61,732 nt of DNA from Marmoricola sp. (GCA_025965195.1 JAOPXK010000018.1:1-61732), one strand, 5' to 3'; positions 7,137-16,589 are shown, counted from the stretch's first letter. The notes: generated by a model from the sequence alone, not told the origin. A program made the numbers and translations.

Positions 7137-10130
7137 CTACTGGAGCAGGCCGCGGCGACGGGCGATGGCGGCGGCTTCGGTGCGCCCGCTCGCGCCGAGC
7201 TTCGCGAGGATGTTGGAGACGTGCACGCTCACTGTCTTGGTGGCGATGAAGAGCTGCTTGCCGATCTCGCCGTTGCTCCGGCCCGATGCGACGAGCGCGA
7301 GGATCTCGGTCTCGCGTGGCGTCAGGTCATCGGCCTTCTGCTGGGTCGCGCGCGATCGCGACCTCCCCTGGCCGAACGACACCCGCAGCTCGTCGATCAG
7401 CGGCTGCGTCCCGAGGTGCTCGGCGGTGGCGCGCGCCTTGTCAGCGAGGTCGCGAGCTTCGGCGTCCTCACCGACCGCATGGAGTACGGCGGCCAGCCGG
7501 GCCCGGGTCCGGGCGATCTCCCAGACATGGCCATAGGTCTCGAAACGAGCCAGCGCCTCGCGCCAGGCCGCGACGAGCGCCGCTTCGTCCGGGATGTCGA
7601 TCCCGGACAACCAGCGGAACCGCAGCTCCTCGGCGGGTAGCCGGGCTGCCCAGGCAAGGCCCTCCGGGCCCCAGTAGCCCGACTCCTCGCGCTGCAACAC
7701 CCGGGATCGCTGGGCACCTTGGTCGATCCGGGCGACCGTCTCGGCAAGTCCGGCGCGTTCGCCGCCGCTCAGGTTGCCGACGAGCGAAGCGAGCCCTCCG
7801 ATCGTCACCGCCCCGAGTCGCAGCCTCGCGTGGAAGAACTCCCGCCACAGCATGGTCAGGGTCTCGACCACGTCGTCGTGCTCGGCGATCAGGGCCACCG
7901 GGTCGGCTGCCTGCGCGTGCAGCTCGATCGCCGCAGGTCCGACGGTGATCGCGAGCAGGCCGTCCTTGTGCCAGTGCGGCCGCAGCTGCGGCAACACCGT
8001 CAAGGCCGACTGGTCACCGCGCGCAGCCTGCACGACCACGCGGAGCGCGGCGAGAAGGCTTTCCGGGATGGCCGGCGGCGCCTGGCCACTGACGTCGAGG
8101 AGGCCGAGCGCAACGTCGTACTCCCCGGTGATGGTGGCGACCTGGCCCTGCATGAACCGCGCGTCGAAGCCGTACGGCGCCCACGGCTGGCCCATCTCGA
8201 CCGCACGGGACGCGGCTCGTCCGAAGGCCGGCAGCGCCTCCGCGAAGTCCGCGCGGTCCTGGTGCCAGCGGCCCAGGAGATAGAGCGATCGCAGCTCGGC
8301 GGTCTCGGATCCAGCCGCGGCTGCCCGCTGGGCAGCCTCCTCGAGCGCCACCCGGACGTCATCGGACTCGCGCGAGCCGAGTGCTGCGAGCGTGCTGAAC
8401 ACGTCGGTCGCCAGGCGTGGCAGGTCCTGGGTCTCCGCCATCGCGAGCGCTTCCGAACCGAAACGCCGGGCCTGGTCGACGTTGCTGTGGAAGGCATGTG
8501 CGCGGGCGTGAACGGCGAGCGTCCGCGCGCGCAGCGGCGACGGCGCATCGGGCACGAGCTGCATCGCCTCGGTCGTGAACTGCAGCGGATCGAGCCGGGT
8601 CTCGTCGAGCATCACCGCATTGGCCATCGCGCCGAGCAACCGGCCGCGCCAGTCGATCGGGCTGCCCTCGGGCAGGTTGTCGAGCAGCTCCTTGACGACG
8701 GCGATCGCACGAGCCGGCCGCCCGGAAGCGATCAGGGCATCGGCGGCCTTCGAGCCGAGCAGACCGATGTCGACGACGTAGTCGCCGCGCGCGCCCGGGT
8801 CGGAGAGCAGCTCGAGCGCCGTCTCGAAGTGGTGGGCTGCGTCATCGGGTCCGCCGACGCCCATCGCCTCGTCGCCGGCCCGGATGCTGGCGTCGACAGC
8901 GGTGACCAGGTCCCGTGCGGCACGCGCATGGCGGGCCAGCTCGGCGGCGGTGCCGTTGATGTGACCGCCGGCCAGCGCTGCGACGTACGCGGCATGGATA
9001 CGGACGCGCTCACCGGGCAGTAGATCGTCGTAGACCGCCTCGGCCAGGAGCGCGTGCCGGAAGCGGTAGTAGTCGTTGCGGGTCGGGATCAGCACATTGA
9101 GCTCGACAGCTTCCCGGAGTGCCTGCTCGAGCGCGGTGCCGTCGACACCCGCGACCTCGGCCAGCAGCGCGTGCGAGACCCGGCGACCACCGACCGAGGC
9201 GGCGCGGACCACGAGCTGCGAGGGCTCGGCCAGCCGGTCGAGTCGCACCAGCAACAGCTCCGCGAGGTTGTCGGGGAGCCCGTTGCCCGAGGTGGCTCCG
9301 ACGAGCTCTTCGACGAAGAAGGCGTTGCCCTCGGCACGGGCCACGATCCCGGCCAGGTCGCTCTCGCGGATCGGTTCGGGGTGCAGCTGCTTGACGAGTG
9401 TCCGGACGTCGCCCGCCGGGAGGGGGTTGAGCTGCATCCGGCCGACCCCGGGGATCCGCGTCCATTCGGCAGTCGCCCGGCGAAGCGGATGCCTGCGGTG
9501 CAGGTCATCGCTGCGATAGGACGAGACGATCTCGACCGGACCTTCGAACGTCCGGGAGAAGAGGAAGCTCAACAGATCACGCGTTGAGGTGTCCGCCCAG
9601 TGCGCGTCCTCGACCACCACCAGCAAGGGGGCGAGGTGGGCCACTGCTTCGAAGAGGGCGTGCACGGCCTCGAACAGCTCGCCCCGGCCCACCGCCGCCA
9701 TGTCGTCGTGCTCGGCGCCACTGATCGTCCGGCGACCGGGTTGCAACGCACGAAGGGCCGGACGTTCGAGGGCGACCTGCTCGACGACCTGCGGAAGGTC
9801 GGTGTCGAGCCGGCCGAGGATCTCGGAGAACGGCAGGTAGGGCAACGCACTGTCACCGAAGTCGAGGCAGTGGCCGGCAACCACCTGCCAGCCCTCGGTG
9901 AAGGCGACATCGCGGAGCTCGGTGAGCAGCCGCGTCTTTCCGACGCCCGCGTCGCCGGACAGCAGCACCGCCCGGTCGGGCGGCTTGCCGTGGCCGATCC
10001 GGATCGGGCGGACACCGAGCATCGAGGCAAGCTCTGCCAGCTCGGCGCCCCGCCCGATCAGGGCGCGGCTCTCATCGGCTCTAGCGGGGAGAGGCACGCC
10101 ACCCATGATGACGGTTACCGCCGACACCAT
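7137..10130 (-). CDS. LuxR-family transcriptional regulator with AAA ATPase domain (LAL type)
   Basis: 997 residues. The order is an N-terminal ATPase with Walker A GDAGVGKT (59-66) and Walker B LLVVVEDAHWAD (169-180), a long TPR-like helical middle, and a C-terminal LuxR/GerE helix-turn-helix (934-997, LTPRETEILALVASG...NGEIG). It is an ATP-dependent activator of unknown target; the helical middle probably senses a ligand or partner protein. The ATG at 10130 is favoured because AGGAG lies 5 bases upstream. Unusually, that ribosome-binding unit is repeated in tandem (10131-10177). It lies 74 bp downstream of a 48-residue basic protein gene on the same strand and may share its transcript. Confidence 0.93.
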   Translation of the reverse strand: MVSAVTVIMGGVPLPARADESRALIGRGAELAELASMLGVRPIRIGHGKPPDRAVLLSGDAGVGKTRLLTELRDVAFTEGWQVVAGHCLDFGDSALPYLPFSEILGRLDTDLPQVVEQVALERPALRALQPGRRTISGAEHDDMAAVGRGELFEAVHALFEAVAHLAPLLVVVEDAHWADTSTRDLLSFLFSRTFEGPVEIVSSYRSDDLHRRHPLRRATAEWTRIPGVGRMQLNPLPAGDVRTLVKQLHPEPIRESDLAGIVARAEGNAFFVEELVGATSGNGLPDNLAELLLVRLDRLAEPSQLVVRAASVGGRRVSHALLAEVAGVDGTALEQALREAVELNVLIPTRNDYYRFRHALLAEAVYDDLLPGERVRIHAAYVAALAGGHINGTAAELARHARAARDLVTAVDASIRAGDEAMGVGGPDDAAHHFETALELLSDPGARGDYVVDIGLLGSKAADALIASGRPARAIAVVKELLDNLPEGSPIDWRGRLLGAMANAVMLDETRLDPLQFTTEAMQLVPDAPSPLRARTLAVHARAHAFHSNVDQARRFGSEALAMAETQDLPRLATDVFSTLAALGSRESDDVRVALEEAAQRAAAAGSETAELRSLYLLGRWHQDRADFAEALPAFGRAASRAVEMGQPWAPYGFDARFMQGQVATITGEYDVALGLLDVSGQAPPAIPESLLAALRVVVQAARGDQSALTVLPQLRPHWHKDGLLAITVGPAAIELHAQAADPVALIAEHDDVVETLTMLWREFFHARLRLGAVTIGGLASLVGNLSGGERAGLAETVARIDQGAQRSRVLQREESGYWGPEGLAWAARLPAEELRFRWLSGIDIPDEAALVAAWREALARFETYGHVWEIARTRARLAAVLHAVGEDAEARDLADKARATAEHLGTQPLIDELRVSFGQGRSRSRATQQKADDLTPRETEILALVASGRSNGEIGKQLFIATKTVSVHVSNILAKLGASGRTEAAAIARRRGLLQ

Positions 10131-10177
10131 GTCGACTCCTGTGTCGACTCCTGGTCGACTCCTGGGTCGACTCTCGG
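10131..10177 (-). repeat. Tandem Shine-Dalgarno repeat before the LuxR-family gene
   Basis: Four head-to-tail 11-12 bp units lie directly against the ATG at 10130. In mRNA sense each ends in GTCGAC; the three nearest the start read (A/C)CAGGAGTCGAC and the farthest reads CCGAGAGTCGAC. Each of the three near units carries AGGAG. Only the last has correct spacing (5 bases) to the ATG. Confidence 0.85.
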
Positions 10178-10204
10178 GTCGGCGGCTCCGCCCGGGTGGC
10201 GCAC

Positions 10205-10351
10205 TCAGCGGTCCTGGCCCTGCCCGGTCCGGTTGATCGACTCCTTGAGGGCCCGCAGGCGACGACGCTCGCGGATCGGACGCCAGTCACGACGGATCTG
10301 GTCCCGTCGGTAGGCGATCTCGGCCTGTAGCTGGTCGGGGTTGTTGTACAT
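10205..10351 (-). CDS. Small basic protein, 48 residues
   Basis: The frame begins MYNNPDQLQAEIAYRRDQI and ends in TGA at 10205. It is preceded by AAGGAG seven bases before the ATG, a strong ribosome site. The sequence is one charged, Arg-rich helix (RRDQIRRDW, RERRRLRALK) with no membrane segment. I recognise no named family. It lies between hutI and the LuxR-family regulator on the same strand. Its style (short, Arg-rich, one aromatic near the middle) resembles the 35-residue protein at 42109. Confidence 0.65.
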   Translation of the reverse strand: MYNNPDQLQAEIAYRRDQIRRDWRPIRERRRLRALKESINRTGQGQDR

Positions 10352-10439
10352 GATGAGCTCCTTGCATCGCTGGTTCTATGCATTGAGCCTCGCCGTCTGA
10401 GGTAGGCCGGGACATCGGGCGAGTTACCTATATCCGGGA

Positions 10440-11600
10440 CTACCCGGTTCGACCGCCGACATAGGTGCCCGCCACGAGGGGTACGCCGGGTCGGTAGGCC
10501 AGGTGCAGGTACGACGGCGCATCGAGTACGGCGAAGTCGGCGCGACTGCCGATCCCGAGCCTGCCGATGTCCTCTCGCCGAAGGGCCTTCGCACCCCCGG
10601 CGGTGGCCGACCAGAGGGCCTCGGCAGGCGTCATCCCCATCTCCCGGATGGCCAGCGCGATGCAGAACGGCATCGAGCTCGTGTAGCAGGATCCGGGGTT
10701 GCAGTCGCTCGCCAGCGCGACCGTCACTCCGGCCTTGCGGAACCGCCGCACGTCGGGGTACGGCGACCGGGTGCTGAACTCCACTCCGGGGAGCAAGGTC
10801 GCGACCGTGCCGGAATCGGCGAGCGCCGTCAGGTCCCGGTCGGTCACATGTGTGCAGTGATCGGCCGAGGCCGCGCCGAGCTCGCAGGCCAGCTGGACCC
10901 CTGGCCCCTCACTGAGCTGGTTGGCGTGCACCCGCGGGAGCAGCCCCTTTGCCCTTCCTGCGTTGAGGATCGTGCGTGCCTGGTCCTCATCGAAGGCGCC
11001 GTCCTCGACGAAGACGTCGACCCACCGCGCGTAAGGCGCGGCGGCCTCGAGCATCGGACCGGTGACCAGGTCGACGTACTCCTCCGGCGTGACGCCCTCC
11101 GGCACGACATGGGCGCCCAGGAAGGTGGTCTCCTCGGTGAACTGCCGCGCGATCGCGAGCGACCGGGCTTCGTCCCTGGTCGTCAGGCCGTAGCCACTCT
11201 TGATCTCGACGGTCGTCGTGCCTTGGCGAGCCATCTCGCTGACCAGGCGCGCAACGTTGGCCGTCAGGGCCTCGTCGGATGCCGCCCGGGTTGCTGCGAC
11301 CGTCGTACGAATCCCGCCCGCCTCATAGCGGTTGCCGTTCATCCGCGCCTCGAACTCGCCCGCGCGGTCGCCGGCGAAGACCAGGTGGGTGTGCGAGTCG
11401 ACGAAACCGGGCAGCACGGCTCGTCCGCCCAGGTCCCGGGCCAGGTCGGCGGCCGGAGCCTGCGCCGCGGGACCGATCCACGCGATCGTCGTGCCGTCGA
11501 CCACCAGCGCGGCGTCCCTCAGGATCCCGAGCGCGGTGCCGTCGTGCCGCGGGTCATTGGTGACCAGCTCGCCGATGCCGGTGAACAGCGTGGTCGTCAT
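10440..11600 (-). CDS. hutI: Imidazolonepropionase
   Basis: 386 residues. Hydrolyses 4-imidazolone-5-propionate to N-formimidoyl-L-glutamate, the third step of histidine degradation. It is an amidohydrolase-superfamily metal enzyme: the metal-binding HTH is at residues 70-72, followed by LVFAGDR, which is typical of HutI. Later conserved blocks include KSGYGLT, the HANQL metal-histidine segment and ASDCNPGS. Its start overlaps the hutF stop by 4 bp (ATGA), so translation is coupled and hutI is the last gene of the operon M20 amidohydrolase-hutF-hutI. Confidence 0.95.
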   Translation of the reverse strand: MTTTLFTGIGELVTNDPRHDGTALGILRDAALVVDGTTIAWIGPAAQAPAADLARDLGGRAVLPGFVDSHTHLVFAGDRAGEFEARMNGNRYEAGGIRTTVAATRAASDEALTANVARLVSEMARQGTTTVEIKSGYGLTTRDEARSLAIARQFTEETTFLGAHVVPEGVTPEEYVDLVTGPMLEAAAPYARWVDVFVEDGAFDEDQARTILNAGRAKGLLPRVHANQLSEGPGVQLACELGAASADHCTHVTDRDLTALADSGTVATLLPGVEFSTRSPYPDVRRFRKAGVTVALASDCNPGSCYTSSMPFCIALAIREMGMTPAEALWSATAGGAKALRREDIGRLGIGSRADFAVLDAPSYLHLAYRPGVPLVAGTYVGGRTG

Positions 11601-12943
11601 CTCCAGATCTCCCTGATTGCCCGGTCGAGATCGGCACCCACCTGGGCGACATCGCCGTCGAAGACCACATTGCCATCGACCATCACCCGTCGTACGTCGC
11701 CGGCGGCTGCCGCGAAGACCGCAGCCTCGATCGTCGATCCGGCTCCGGCCGTGCGCGGGCTGGCCAGGTCGAGCGTCACCAGGTCCGCACGGTGTCCGAC
11801 CGCGATCGCGCCCGCGTCGGCAAACCCGAGCGAGGCGTGGCCGGTCGTCGTGGCCGCGTCCATCAGCTCGCCGGCCGACCAGTGCCCGCGCGCCTGAGTC
11901 GCCAGCCTTTCGTCGAGCTCGACCGCCCGCATCTCCTCGAACGGGTCGATCACCGCATGGCTGTCACTGCCCAGGGTCAGCCGAGCGCCCCCGTCATGCA
12001 GCTGCCGGGACGGCCCGATGCCGTCGCCGAGATCGCGCTCGGTGGTGGGGCAGAAACAGGCGTAGGTGCCGGCCCGCCCGAGGGTCTCGACATCCGTCGC
12101 GGTCAGGTGCGTGGCGTGTACGACGCTGGTCTGATCACCGAGCGCGCCAGCCTCCTCGAGGATCTGGGTCGGGGTCAGTCCGTACGCCGCCAGGCACTGC
12201 TCGTTCTCTGCAACCTGCTCCGAGAGATGCACATGCAGCGGGCCACCCAGTGGTCGACCTTGCCCCGGTGGTCGAGCTTGTCGAGACCACTCCGCGATCC
12301 GGCCGAGCTGGTCGCGCGGCACCGCCCGGACCGAGTGAATCGCAGCACCGACCACGACATCCCCCCGGTGATCGAGCTTGTCGAGATCACTCACCCGCCC
12401 GGCCCACGCGTCGGCGTCCCCGTCGGAGAACCGTCGCTGTACTCCCTCGGGCGGCTTGCCGATCCCGGACGCGAGGTAGCAGGTGTCGAGGAGGGCGATC
12501 CGGATCCCGGCGTCCCGGGCGGCCTGGATGAGCGCGCGGCCCATCGCGTTCGGGTCGTCGTAGGGCCTGCCATCGGGCTGATGATGGAGGTAGTGGAACT
12601 CCCCCACGCTGGTGATTCCGGCAGCCACCATCTCGGCGTACGTCGCCCGCGCCAGCCGGTAGTAGCTGTCCGGGTCGAGCCGATCCGCGACGGCGTACAT
12701 CTGCTCGCGCCACGTCCAGAACGACCCCAGCCCAGTTTGAGTTCGACCCCGCAATGCCCGGTGAAAGGCATGGGAGTGGCAGTTCGCGAGGCCGGGGATC
12801 GTGAGCCCGCCGATCCGCTGGCCGGTCCACGGCCCGTCTCCTGCGGGGGCGACGGCGGTCCAACGACCGTCCTCGACGGTGACCAGTACGTCGTCGGCCA
12901 CTCCAGAAGGCAGCAGGGCATGTTCGAGGAGGTAGCTGGTCAT
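11597..12943 (-). CDS. hutF: Formimidoylglutamate deiminase
   Basis: 448 residues. Converts N-formimidoyl-L-glutamate to N-formyl-L-glutamate plus ammonia. It is an amidohydrolase-superfamily enzyme: HSH metal motif at residues 56-58, VHLSEQ, HATHLT and [11 protein letters not shown] follow in order. Two stretches look foreign to the family: about residues 185-194 ([10 protein letters not shown]) and 219-234 ([16 protein letters not shown]). Both are encoded by copies of the dispersed palindromic repeat (12367-12390 and 12267-12290), read in two different frames, and sit in the surface segments before [13 protein letters not shown] and before [10 protein letters not shown]. Start and stop overlap both neighbours by 4 bp. 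Confidence 0.94.
   Translation of the reverse strand: MTSYLLEHALLPSGVADDVLVTVEDGRWTAVAPAGDGPWTGQRIGGLTIPGLANCHSHAFHRALRGRTQTGLGSFWTWREQMYAVADRLDPDSYYRLARATYAEMVAAGITSVGEFHYLHHQPDGRPYDDPNAMGRALIQAARDAGIRIALLDTCYLASGIGKPPEGVQRRFSDGDADAWAGRVSDLDKLDHRGDVVVGAAIHSVRAVPRDQLGRIAEWSRQARPPGQGRPLGGPLHVHLSEQVAENEQCLAAYGLTPTQILEEAGALGDQTSVVHATHLTATDVETLGRAGTYACFCPTTERDLGDGIGPSRQLHDGGARLTLGSDSHAVIDPFEEMRAVELDERLATQARGHWSAGELMDAATTTGHASLGFADAGAIAVGHRADLVTLDLASPRTAGAGSTIEAAVFAAAAGDVRRVMVDGNVVFDGDVAQVGADLDRAIREIWR
12267..12290 (+). repeat. Dispersed palindromic repeat, copy 1 (inside hutF)
   Basis: Full copy of the 24-bp repeat with core TCGAGCTTGTCGAGACC. It is read by hutF as WSRQARPP. A half copy (TGGTCGA) lies about 20 bp to the left. 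Confidence 0.85.
12367..12390 (+). repeat. Dispersed palindromic repeat, copy 2 (inside hutF)
   Basis: Same 24-bp repeat with GATC in place of GGTC in the left arm and GATC in place of GACC in the right arm, so the two changes compensate. It is read by hutF as LDKLDHR. Confidence 0.85.
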
Positions 12944-14190
12944 CCGGCGAGCGCTTCGAGGGTGTTGGTGAGGGCTTCGACACCGGCGAGGCAGTCGGCC
13001 ATCTCGGCGAACTCGGCCGGGGAGTGCGAGACGCCCGTCGGGTTGCGGACGAACAGCATCGCGGTCGGGATCCCGGCGGCGCAGAGCACGCCGGCATCGT
13101 GTCCGGCCATGGTCGGGATCACCGGCCAGTCATGGGGATCGGCGATCCGGCGAGCCAGGTCGGGGTCGAAGGCGACCGCGCCCGACACCGACTCGGCGGT
13201 GACGACGAGGGCGGTCCCGTCCCGGCCCGCACGTTCGTGACCGAGTCGGCCGATCTCGGCGATCATCCGGTCGAGCTCTGCGGTCGACTCGCAGCGGGCG
13301 TCGAGCCAGGCCGTCACGCGGGAAGGTACGGCGTTGGTGCCGTTGGGAGCGACGTCGAGGCGGCCGAACGTCGCCCTTCCGGTGGTCGAGCCCCGCGCCT
13401 GCTTGTTGGCGGCGAGCGCCGTCATCGCATAGGTCAGCATCGGGTCGCGCCGGTCCTCCATCCGGGTGCTGCCGGCATGGTTCGCCTCACCGGTGAAGTC
13501 GAACCGATAGCGCCCGTGCGGCCAGATCCCGCTCGCCACTCCGACCGCGACGTCCCGGTCGATCAGGTCCCGGCCCTGCTCGACATGCAGCTCGACGAAG
13601 CAGCCGACGTCCTGGAGCCAGCGGCTCGGGCCGAGCTCGGGCTCGAGGCCGGCGGCCGCCATCGCGTCCAGCAGTGCCACACCGTCGCGGTCCCTCAGCT
13701 CTCTCGCCGCGTCCGGGGACGTCGCTCCCGATGCGAGGCGGGACCCCAAGCAGGCAAGGCCGAACCTCGAACCCTCCTCCTCCGCGAAGGCCGCCACCCC
13801 GATCGGACGTGCCGGAGTGAACCCCCGATCGCGCAGCCGGTCGACCGCTGCCAGCGCAGCCACCACCCCCAGCGGACCGTCGTACGCCCCACCGTCGAGG
13901 ACCGAGTCGAGGTGCGACCCAGTGAGAATTCCCGATAGTCCGAGACGTTCTGGCCCTTCGGAAGCCGGTGGTGGGGCCGAAACGTCTCGGACTATCGGAT
14001 TCCACCAGCCGACAGTGTTGCCGTTGCCGTCGTGCTCGATCTCGAGTCCGCGGTCAAGACACTGCTCGACGAACCAGGTGTGGCACTCACGTTCGGCGCT
14101 CGCAAAGGGTTGCCGGAAGTACCCACCGCTCGAGGCCGACCGGCCAACCGCGGCGAGGTCGTGCCACATCGCCTCGAAGTGGTCAGGCAT
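12940..14190 (-). CDS. M20-family amidohydrolase (allantoate amidohydrolase-like), histidine-pathway associated
   Basis: 416 residues. A binuclear-metal M20 hydrolase: the GSHLDS metal motif has His93, followed by GAYDGPLGV (metal Asp), the catalytic EEEGSRFG block and LHVEQG. Closest in look to allantoate amidohydrolases/N-carbamoyl amino-acid hydrolases. Because it is coupled by a 4-bp overlap to hutF and hutI and no ordinary hutG is present, I infer that it deformylates N-formyl-L-glutamate. I chose the ATG at 14190, which has GGAG six bases upstream; an ATG at 14202 is possible. Residues 65-87 (PIVRDVSAPPP...LGLSG) are encoded by a 67-bp hairpin element and look inserted just before the metal motif. 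Confidence 0.88.
   Translation of the reverse strand: MPDHFEAMWHDLAAVGRSASSGGYFRQPFASAERECHTWFVEQCLDRGLEIEHDGNGNTVGWWNPIVRDVSAPPPASEGPERLGLSGILTGSHLDSVLDGGAYDGPLGVVAALAAVDRLRDRGFTPARPIGVAAFAEEEGSRFGLACLGSRLASGATSPDAARELRDRDGVALLDAMAAAGLEPELGPSRWLQDVGCFVELHVEQGRDLIDRDVAVGVASGIWPHGRYRFDFTGEANHAGSTRMEDRRDPMLTYAMTALAANKQARGSTTGRATFGRLDVAPNGTNAVPSRVTAWLDARCESTAELDRMIAEIGRLGHERAGRDGTALVVTAESVSGAVAFDPDLARRIADPHDWPVIPTMAGHDAGVLCAAGIPTAMLFVRNPTGVSHSPAEFAEMADCLAGVEALTNTLEALAG
13932..13998 (-). repeat. GATAGTCCG hairpin element inside the M20 amidohydrolase gene
   Basis: Perfect 18-bp inverted repeat: CCGATAGTCCGAGACGTT at 13932-13949 and its complement at 13981-13998. A partly paired inner part (GGCCC/GGGCC) surrounds the loop. 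It is read through in frame. The end sequence GATAGTCCG is shared with the hairpin at 18225-18287. Confidence 0.85.
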
Positions 14191-14200
14191 GCTTGGCTCC

Positions 14201-14815
14201 ATGGAGTTCCGAGACGTCGTACGCCGCAGACGGATGATCCGCAACTACGCGGAGACACCGGTCGACCCGGCGATCGTCGACCGGGCGATGGAGCATGCGA
14301 CCCACGCGCCGAGCGCAGGATTCAGTCAGGGCTGGGGGTTCCTCCGGCTCGACACGCCCGAGGACGTACGTCGTTGGTGGCAGTCCTCCACCGATCCGGC
14401 GTCGCTGGCCGACCCCGATGACTGGCTGACCGGGATGATGCGCGCACCTGTCGTGATCGTGCCGTGCTCGAGCAAGGCGGCCTACCTGAGCCGTTATGCC
14501 GAAGCCGACAAGGGCTGGACCGACCAGGACGAGGCCCGCTGGCCGGTCCCGTTCTGGCACATGGATGCGGCGATGGCCTCGCTGTTGATCCTGCAGACGG
14601 CCGTCGACGAAGGCCTGGGCAGCTGCTTCTTCGGGATCCCGCCGGGGAATGTCGCAGGCGTCAAGGCGGAGTTCGGGATCCCTGACGTATTCGATCCGGT
14701 TGGCGTGATCACCATCGGCCACCGGGTGCCGGACCGGGGAGCTGCGGGATCGCCGACCCGGCGCGGACGCAAGGACGTGCAGGACGTCGTACACCGGGGC
14801 AACTGGGGTTCCTGA
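14201..14815 (+). CDS. Nitroreductase family protein
   Basis: 204 residues. A flavin (FMN) oxidoreductase: MEFRDVVRRRRMIRNY is the classic N-terminal FMN-contact block, followed by HAPSAGFSQGW, a central HMDAAMASLLILQTAVDEGLGSCF helix and IGHRVPD near the end. Substrate unknown. The start overlaps the start region of the divergent M20 gene, so both promoters must lie inside the opposite coding sequence or overlap closely. CATGCT lies seven bases before the ATG and might be a weak -10. An ATG at 14189 would add four residues. Confidence 0.88.
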   Translation: MEFRDVVRRRRMIRNYAETPVDPAIVDRAMEHATHAPSAGFSQGWGFLRLDTPEDVRRWWQSSTDPASLADPDDWLTGMMRAPVVIVPCSSKAAYLSRYAEADKGWTDQDEARWPVPFWHMDAAMASLLILQTAVDEGLGSCFFGIPPGNVAGVKAEFGIPDVFDPVGVITIGHRVPDRGAAGSPTRRGRKDVQDVVHRGNWGS

Positions 14816-14959
14816 CACGACCTTCAGTCCACCGCGCCCCGTCTCGCGGGTCAACGCGACCGGCCGCTCAGAAGTCTCGGATCCGAGAGCCGCTGCATGA
14901 CTTGTCCCCTTCGGGGTAGCTGGTGCGGTGTCCCTTTCCCGACACCTCTGGAGCCTGTC

Positions 14960-15103
14960 ATGGTCGTCCTCGGTTTGATTCTCCTGATCATCGGTCTCAT
15001 CGCCAGCATCGGCATCCTCACCACGATCGGCGTCGTGCTGCTGGTCGTTGGACTGATCCTGAACCTGGTCCCGATGGGCGGCACCCGCCGCAGGGTGTTC
15101 TGA
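14960..15103 (+). CDS. DUF6131-family small hydrophobic protein
   Basis: 47 residues: MVVLGLILLIIGLI begins a first transmembrane helix, followed by a second helix (TIGVVLLVVGLILNLV) and a basic end (GGTRRRVF). Two short helices joined by a tight Gly turn and a basic tail are typical of the actinobacterial DUF6131 family, of unknown function. GGAG lies eight bases before the ATG. The 144 bp upstream to the nitroreductase end hold nothing else I can support. Confidence 0.75.
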   Translation: MVVLGLILLIIGLIASIGILTTIGVVLLVVGLILNLVPMGGTRRRVF

Positions 15104-15131
15104 CGCACATGGGACGCACCTAGTCCGTCAG

Positions 15132-15157
15132 CGGCGGCGCTCATCGAGCAGCCGCCG
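15132..15157 (+). terminator. GC-rich hairpin after the DUF6131 gene
   Basis: CGGCGGC and GCTC pair with GAGC and GCCGCCG around a 3-base loop with one bulged A. There is no T-run, so it may be a terminator of the short actinobacterial kind or only an mRNA hairpin. Confidence 0.4.
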
Positions 15158-15218
15158 ACCTGAGCGCTGAACCGGATGCAGTTCGCACGGCCTGCCGAAC
15201 GACGACAGACTGTGCGCA

Positions 15219-16550
15219 ATGTCCGAGAGCAATGAGACGTACAAGACGCTCGACCTCGCGCTCCGGGTCGGCGAGATGCTGCTCTCTTCCGGCGCCGGGG
15301 CGTCTGACGTTGCCGCCCAGATGCTCAACGTGGCGACCGCGTGCGGGATGCGCGCAGTGACTGCGGACGTCACCTTCACCGAACTCGCGATGAGCCATCA
15401 GCCGCAGTTCGACGAGCCGGCTCTGATCCAGATCCGGCACGTTCGCCATCGCGAGATCGACTACGAGCACCTGACCCTCGTCGACCACCTGGTCCGCGAT
15501 CTCGCCACCGGCACGATCGACCGCGACGAGGCCAGGGCACAGCTCAACCGGGTGCTCTCCTCGGGCCACGCCCGAGCGCGCTGGTCCGTCACCGTCGGGT
15601 ACGGCGTGATGGGCAGCGGTGTCGGCCTGATGCTCGGCGGCGACTGGATCGTCACCGCGATCGCGTTCGTTGCGGCCGTCGGGATCGATCTGCTGCAGCG
15701 ACAGCTGACTCGCCGCCGACTCCCGGCGTTCTACCAACAGGTCGCAGGTGGCCTGCTCGCGACGCTGCTCGCCACCGGGGCAGCCGCGGCCGACATCGGC
15801 GTCGAGCCCAGCCGGGTGGTGACCGCGAGCATCATCCTGCTGCTCGCCGGGGTGAACTTCATGGGTGCGATCCAGGACGCCCTCACCGGCTTTCCGCTCA
15901 CGGCCGGTGCCCGGATCCTGGAGGCGATGCTGGCCACGGCCGGCGTGATCGCCGGGGTCAGCGGTGGCCTGAGCGTCGCCCGGGTGCTCGGAGTGGACCT
16001 CGGCCCGCTCAACCCGGGAGCCCAAGCGATCTCACACCTGCCCCTGATGGCGCTCGGCGGCGCGATCACGGCCGCGGCTTTCGCCTTCTCGTCGTACGCC
16101 CCCTATCGCTCGCTCGCCCCGATCGCCGTGATCGCCGCCGGCGCGATGGCCGTCTACTCGACGATCTATCAGCAGGACCTCGGCATTGCCTGGGCGTCTG
16201 CGGTGGCTGCGATCCTGGTCGGGCTGGTGAGCTTCTCCGTCGCGGGGCGGTTCCGGGTTCCGGCACTGATCGTCGTCGTGTCTGCCGTGGTGCCGTTGCT
16301 TCCCGGCCTGTCGATCTATCGCGGGCTGACGCTGCTCTCCGAGGGCGGGCAGGACGGACTGCTGCCGCTGATCAACGCCGCCGCCATCGCGATCGCGCTG
16401 TCCTCGGGCGTGATCCTGGGTGAGTACGTCGCCCAGCCGCTCAAGCGCGAAGCCCGACGTTTCGAGAGCAAGCTCGCCGGTCCGCGGCTCGTCGGGCCGC
16501 TGCACGTGAAGTCCCTGCGCCGGCGCCCTCGCCCGACGCGTTCTGACTGA
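15219..16550 (+). CDS. Threonine/serine exporter family protein (ThrE-like)
   Basis: 443 residues, integral membrane protein. The N-terminal soluble part (about 1-120) carries the ThrE/DUF1212 signature: VGEMLLSSGAGASDVAAQM, then TADVTFTELAMS. The rest has about ten transmembrane helices (from about 125 to 405), ending in a basic cytosolic tail (RRRPRPTRSD). Family members export threonine and serine in Corynebacterium; the substrate here is inferred. No clear Shine-Dalgarno lies before the ATG. Confidence 0.9.
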   Translation: MSESNETYKTLDLALRVGEMLLSSGAGASDVAAQMLNVATACGMRAVTADVTFTELAMSHQPQFDEPALIQIRHVRHREIDYEHLTLVDHLVRDLATGTIDRDEARAQLNRVLSSGHARARWSVTVGYGVMGSGVGLMLGGDWIVTAIAFVAAVGIDLLQRQLTRRRLPAFYQQVAGGLLATLLATGAAAADIGVEPSRVVTASIILLLAGVNFMGAIQDALTGFPLTAGARILEAMLATAGVIAGVSGGLSVARVLGVDLGPLNPGAQAISHLPLMALGGAITAAAFAFSSYAPYRSLAPIAVIAAGAMAVYSTIYQQDLGIAWASAVAAILVGLVSFSVAGRFRVPALIVVVSAVVPLLPGLSIYRGLTLLSEGGQDGLLPLINAAAIAIALSSGVILGEYVAQPLKREARRFESKLAGPRLVGPLHVKSLRRRPRPTRSD

Positions 16551-16589
16551 CGGACCATTCTCGCCATTTGAGTCTCGATCCGTCGAGCG

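Noticed and set aside
10081-10383. 100-codon minus-strand frame over the end of the LuxR gene and the small gene
   Set aside because: It overlaps both real genes in a different frame and its sequence is Ser/Arg-rich without features; the 48-residue frame has the strong ribosome site.
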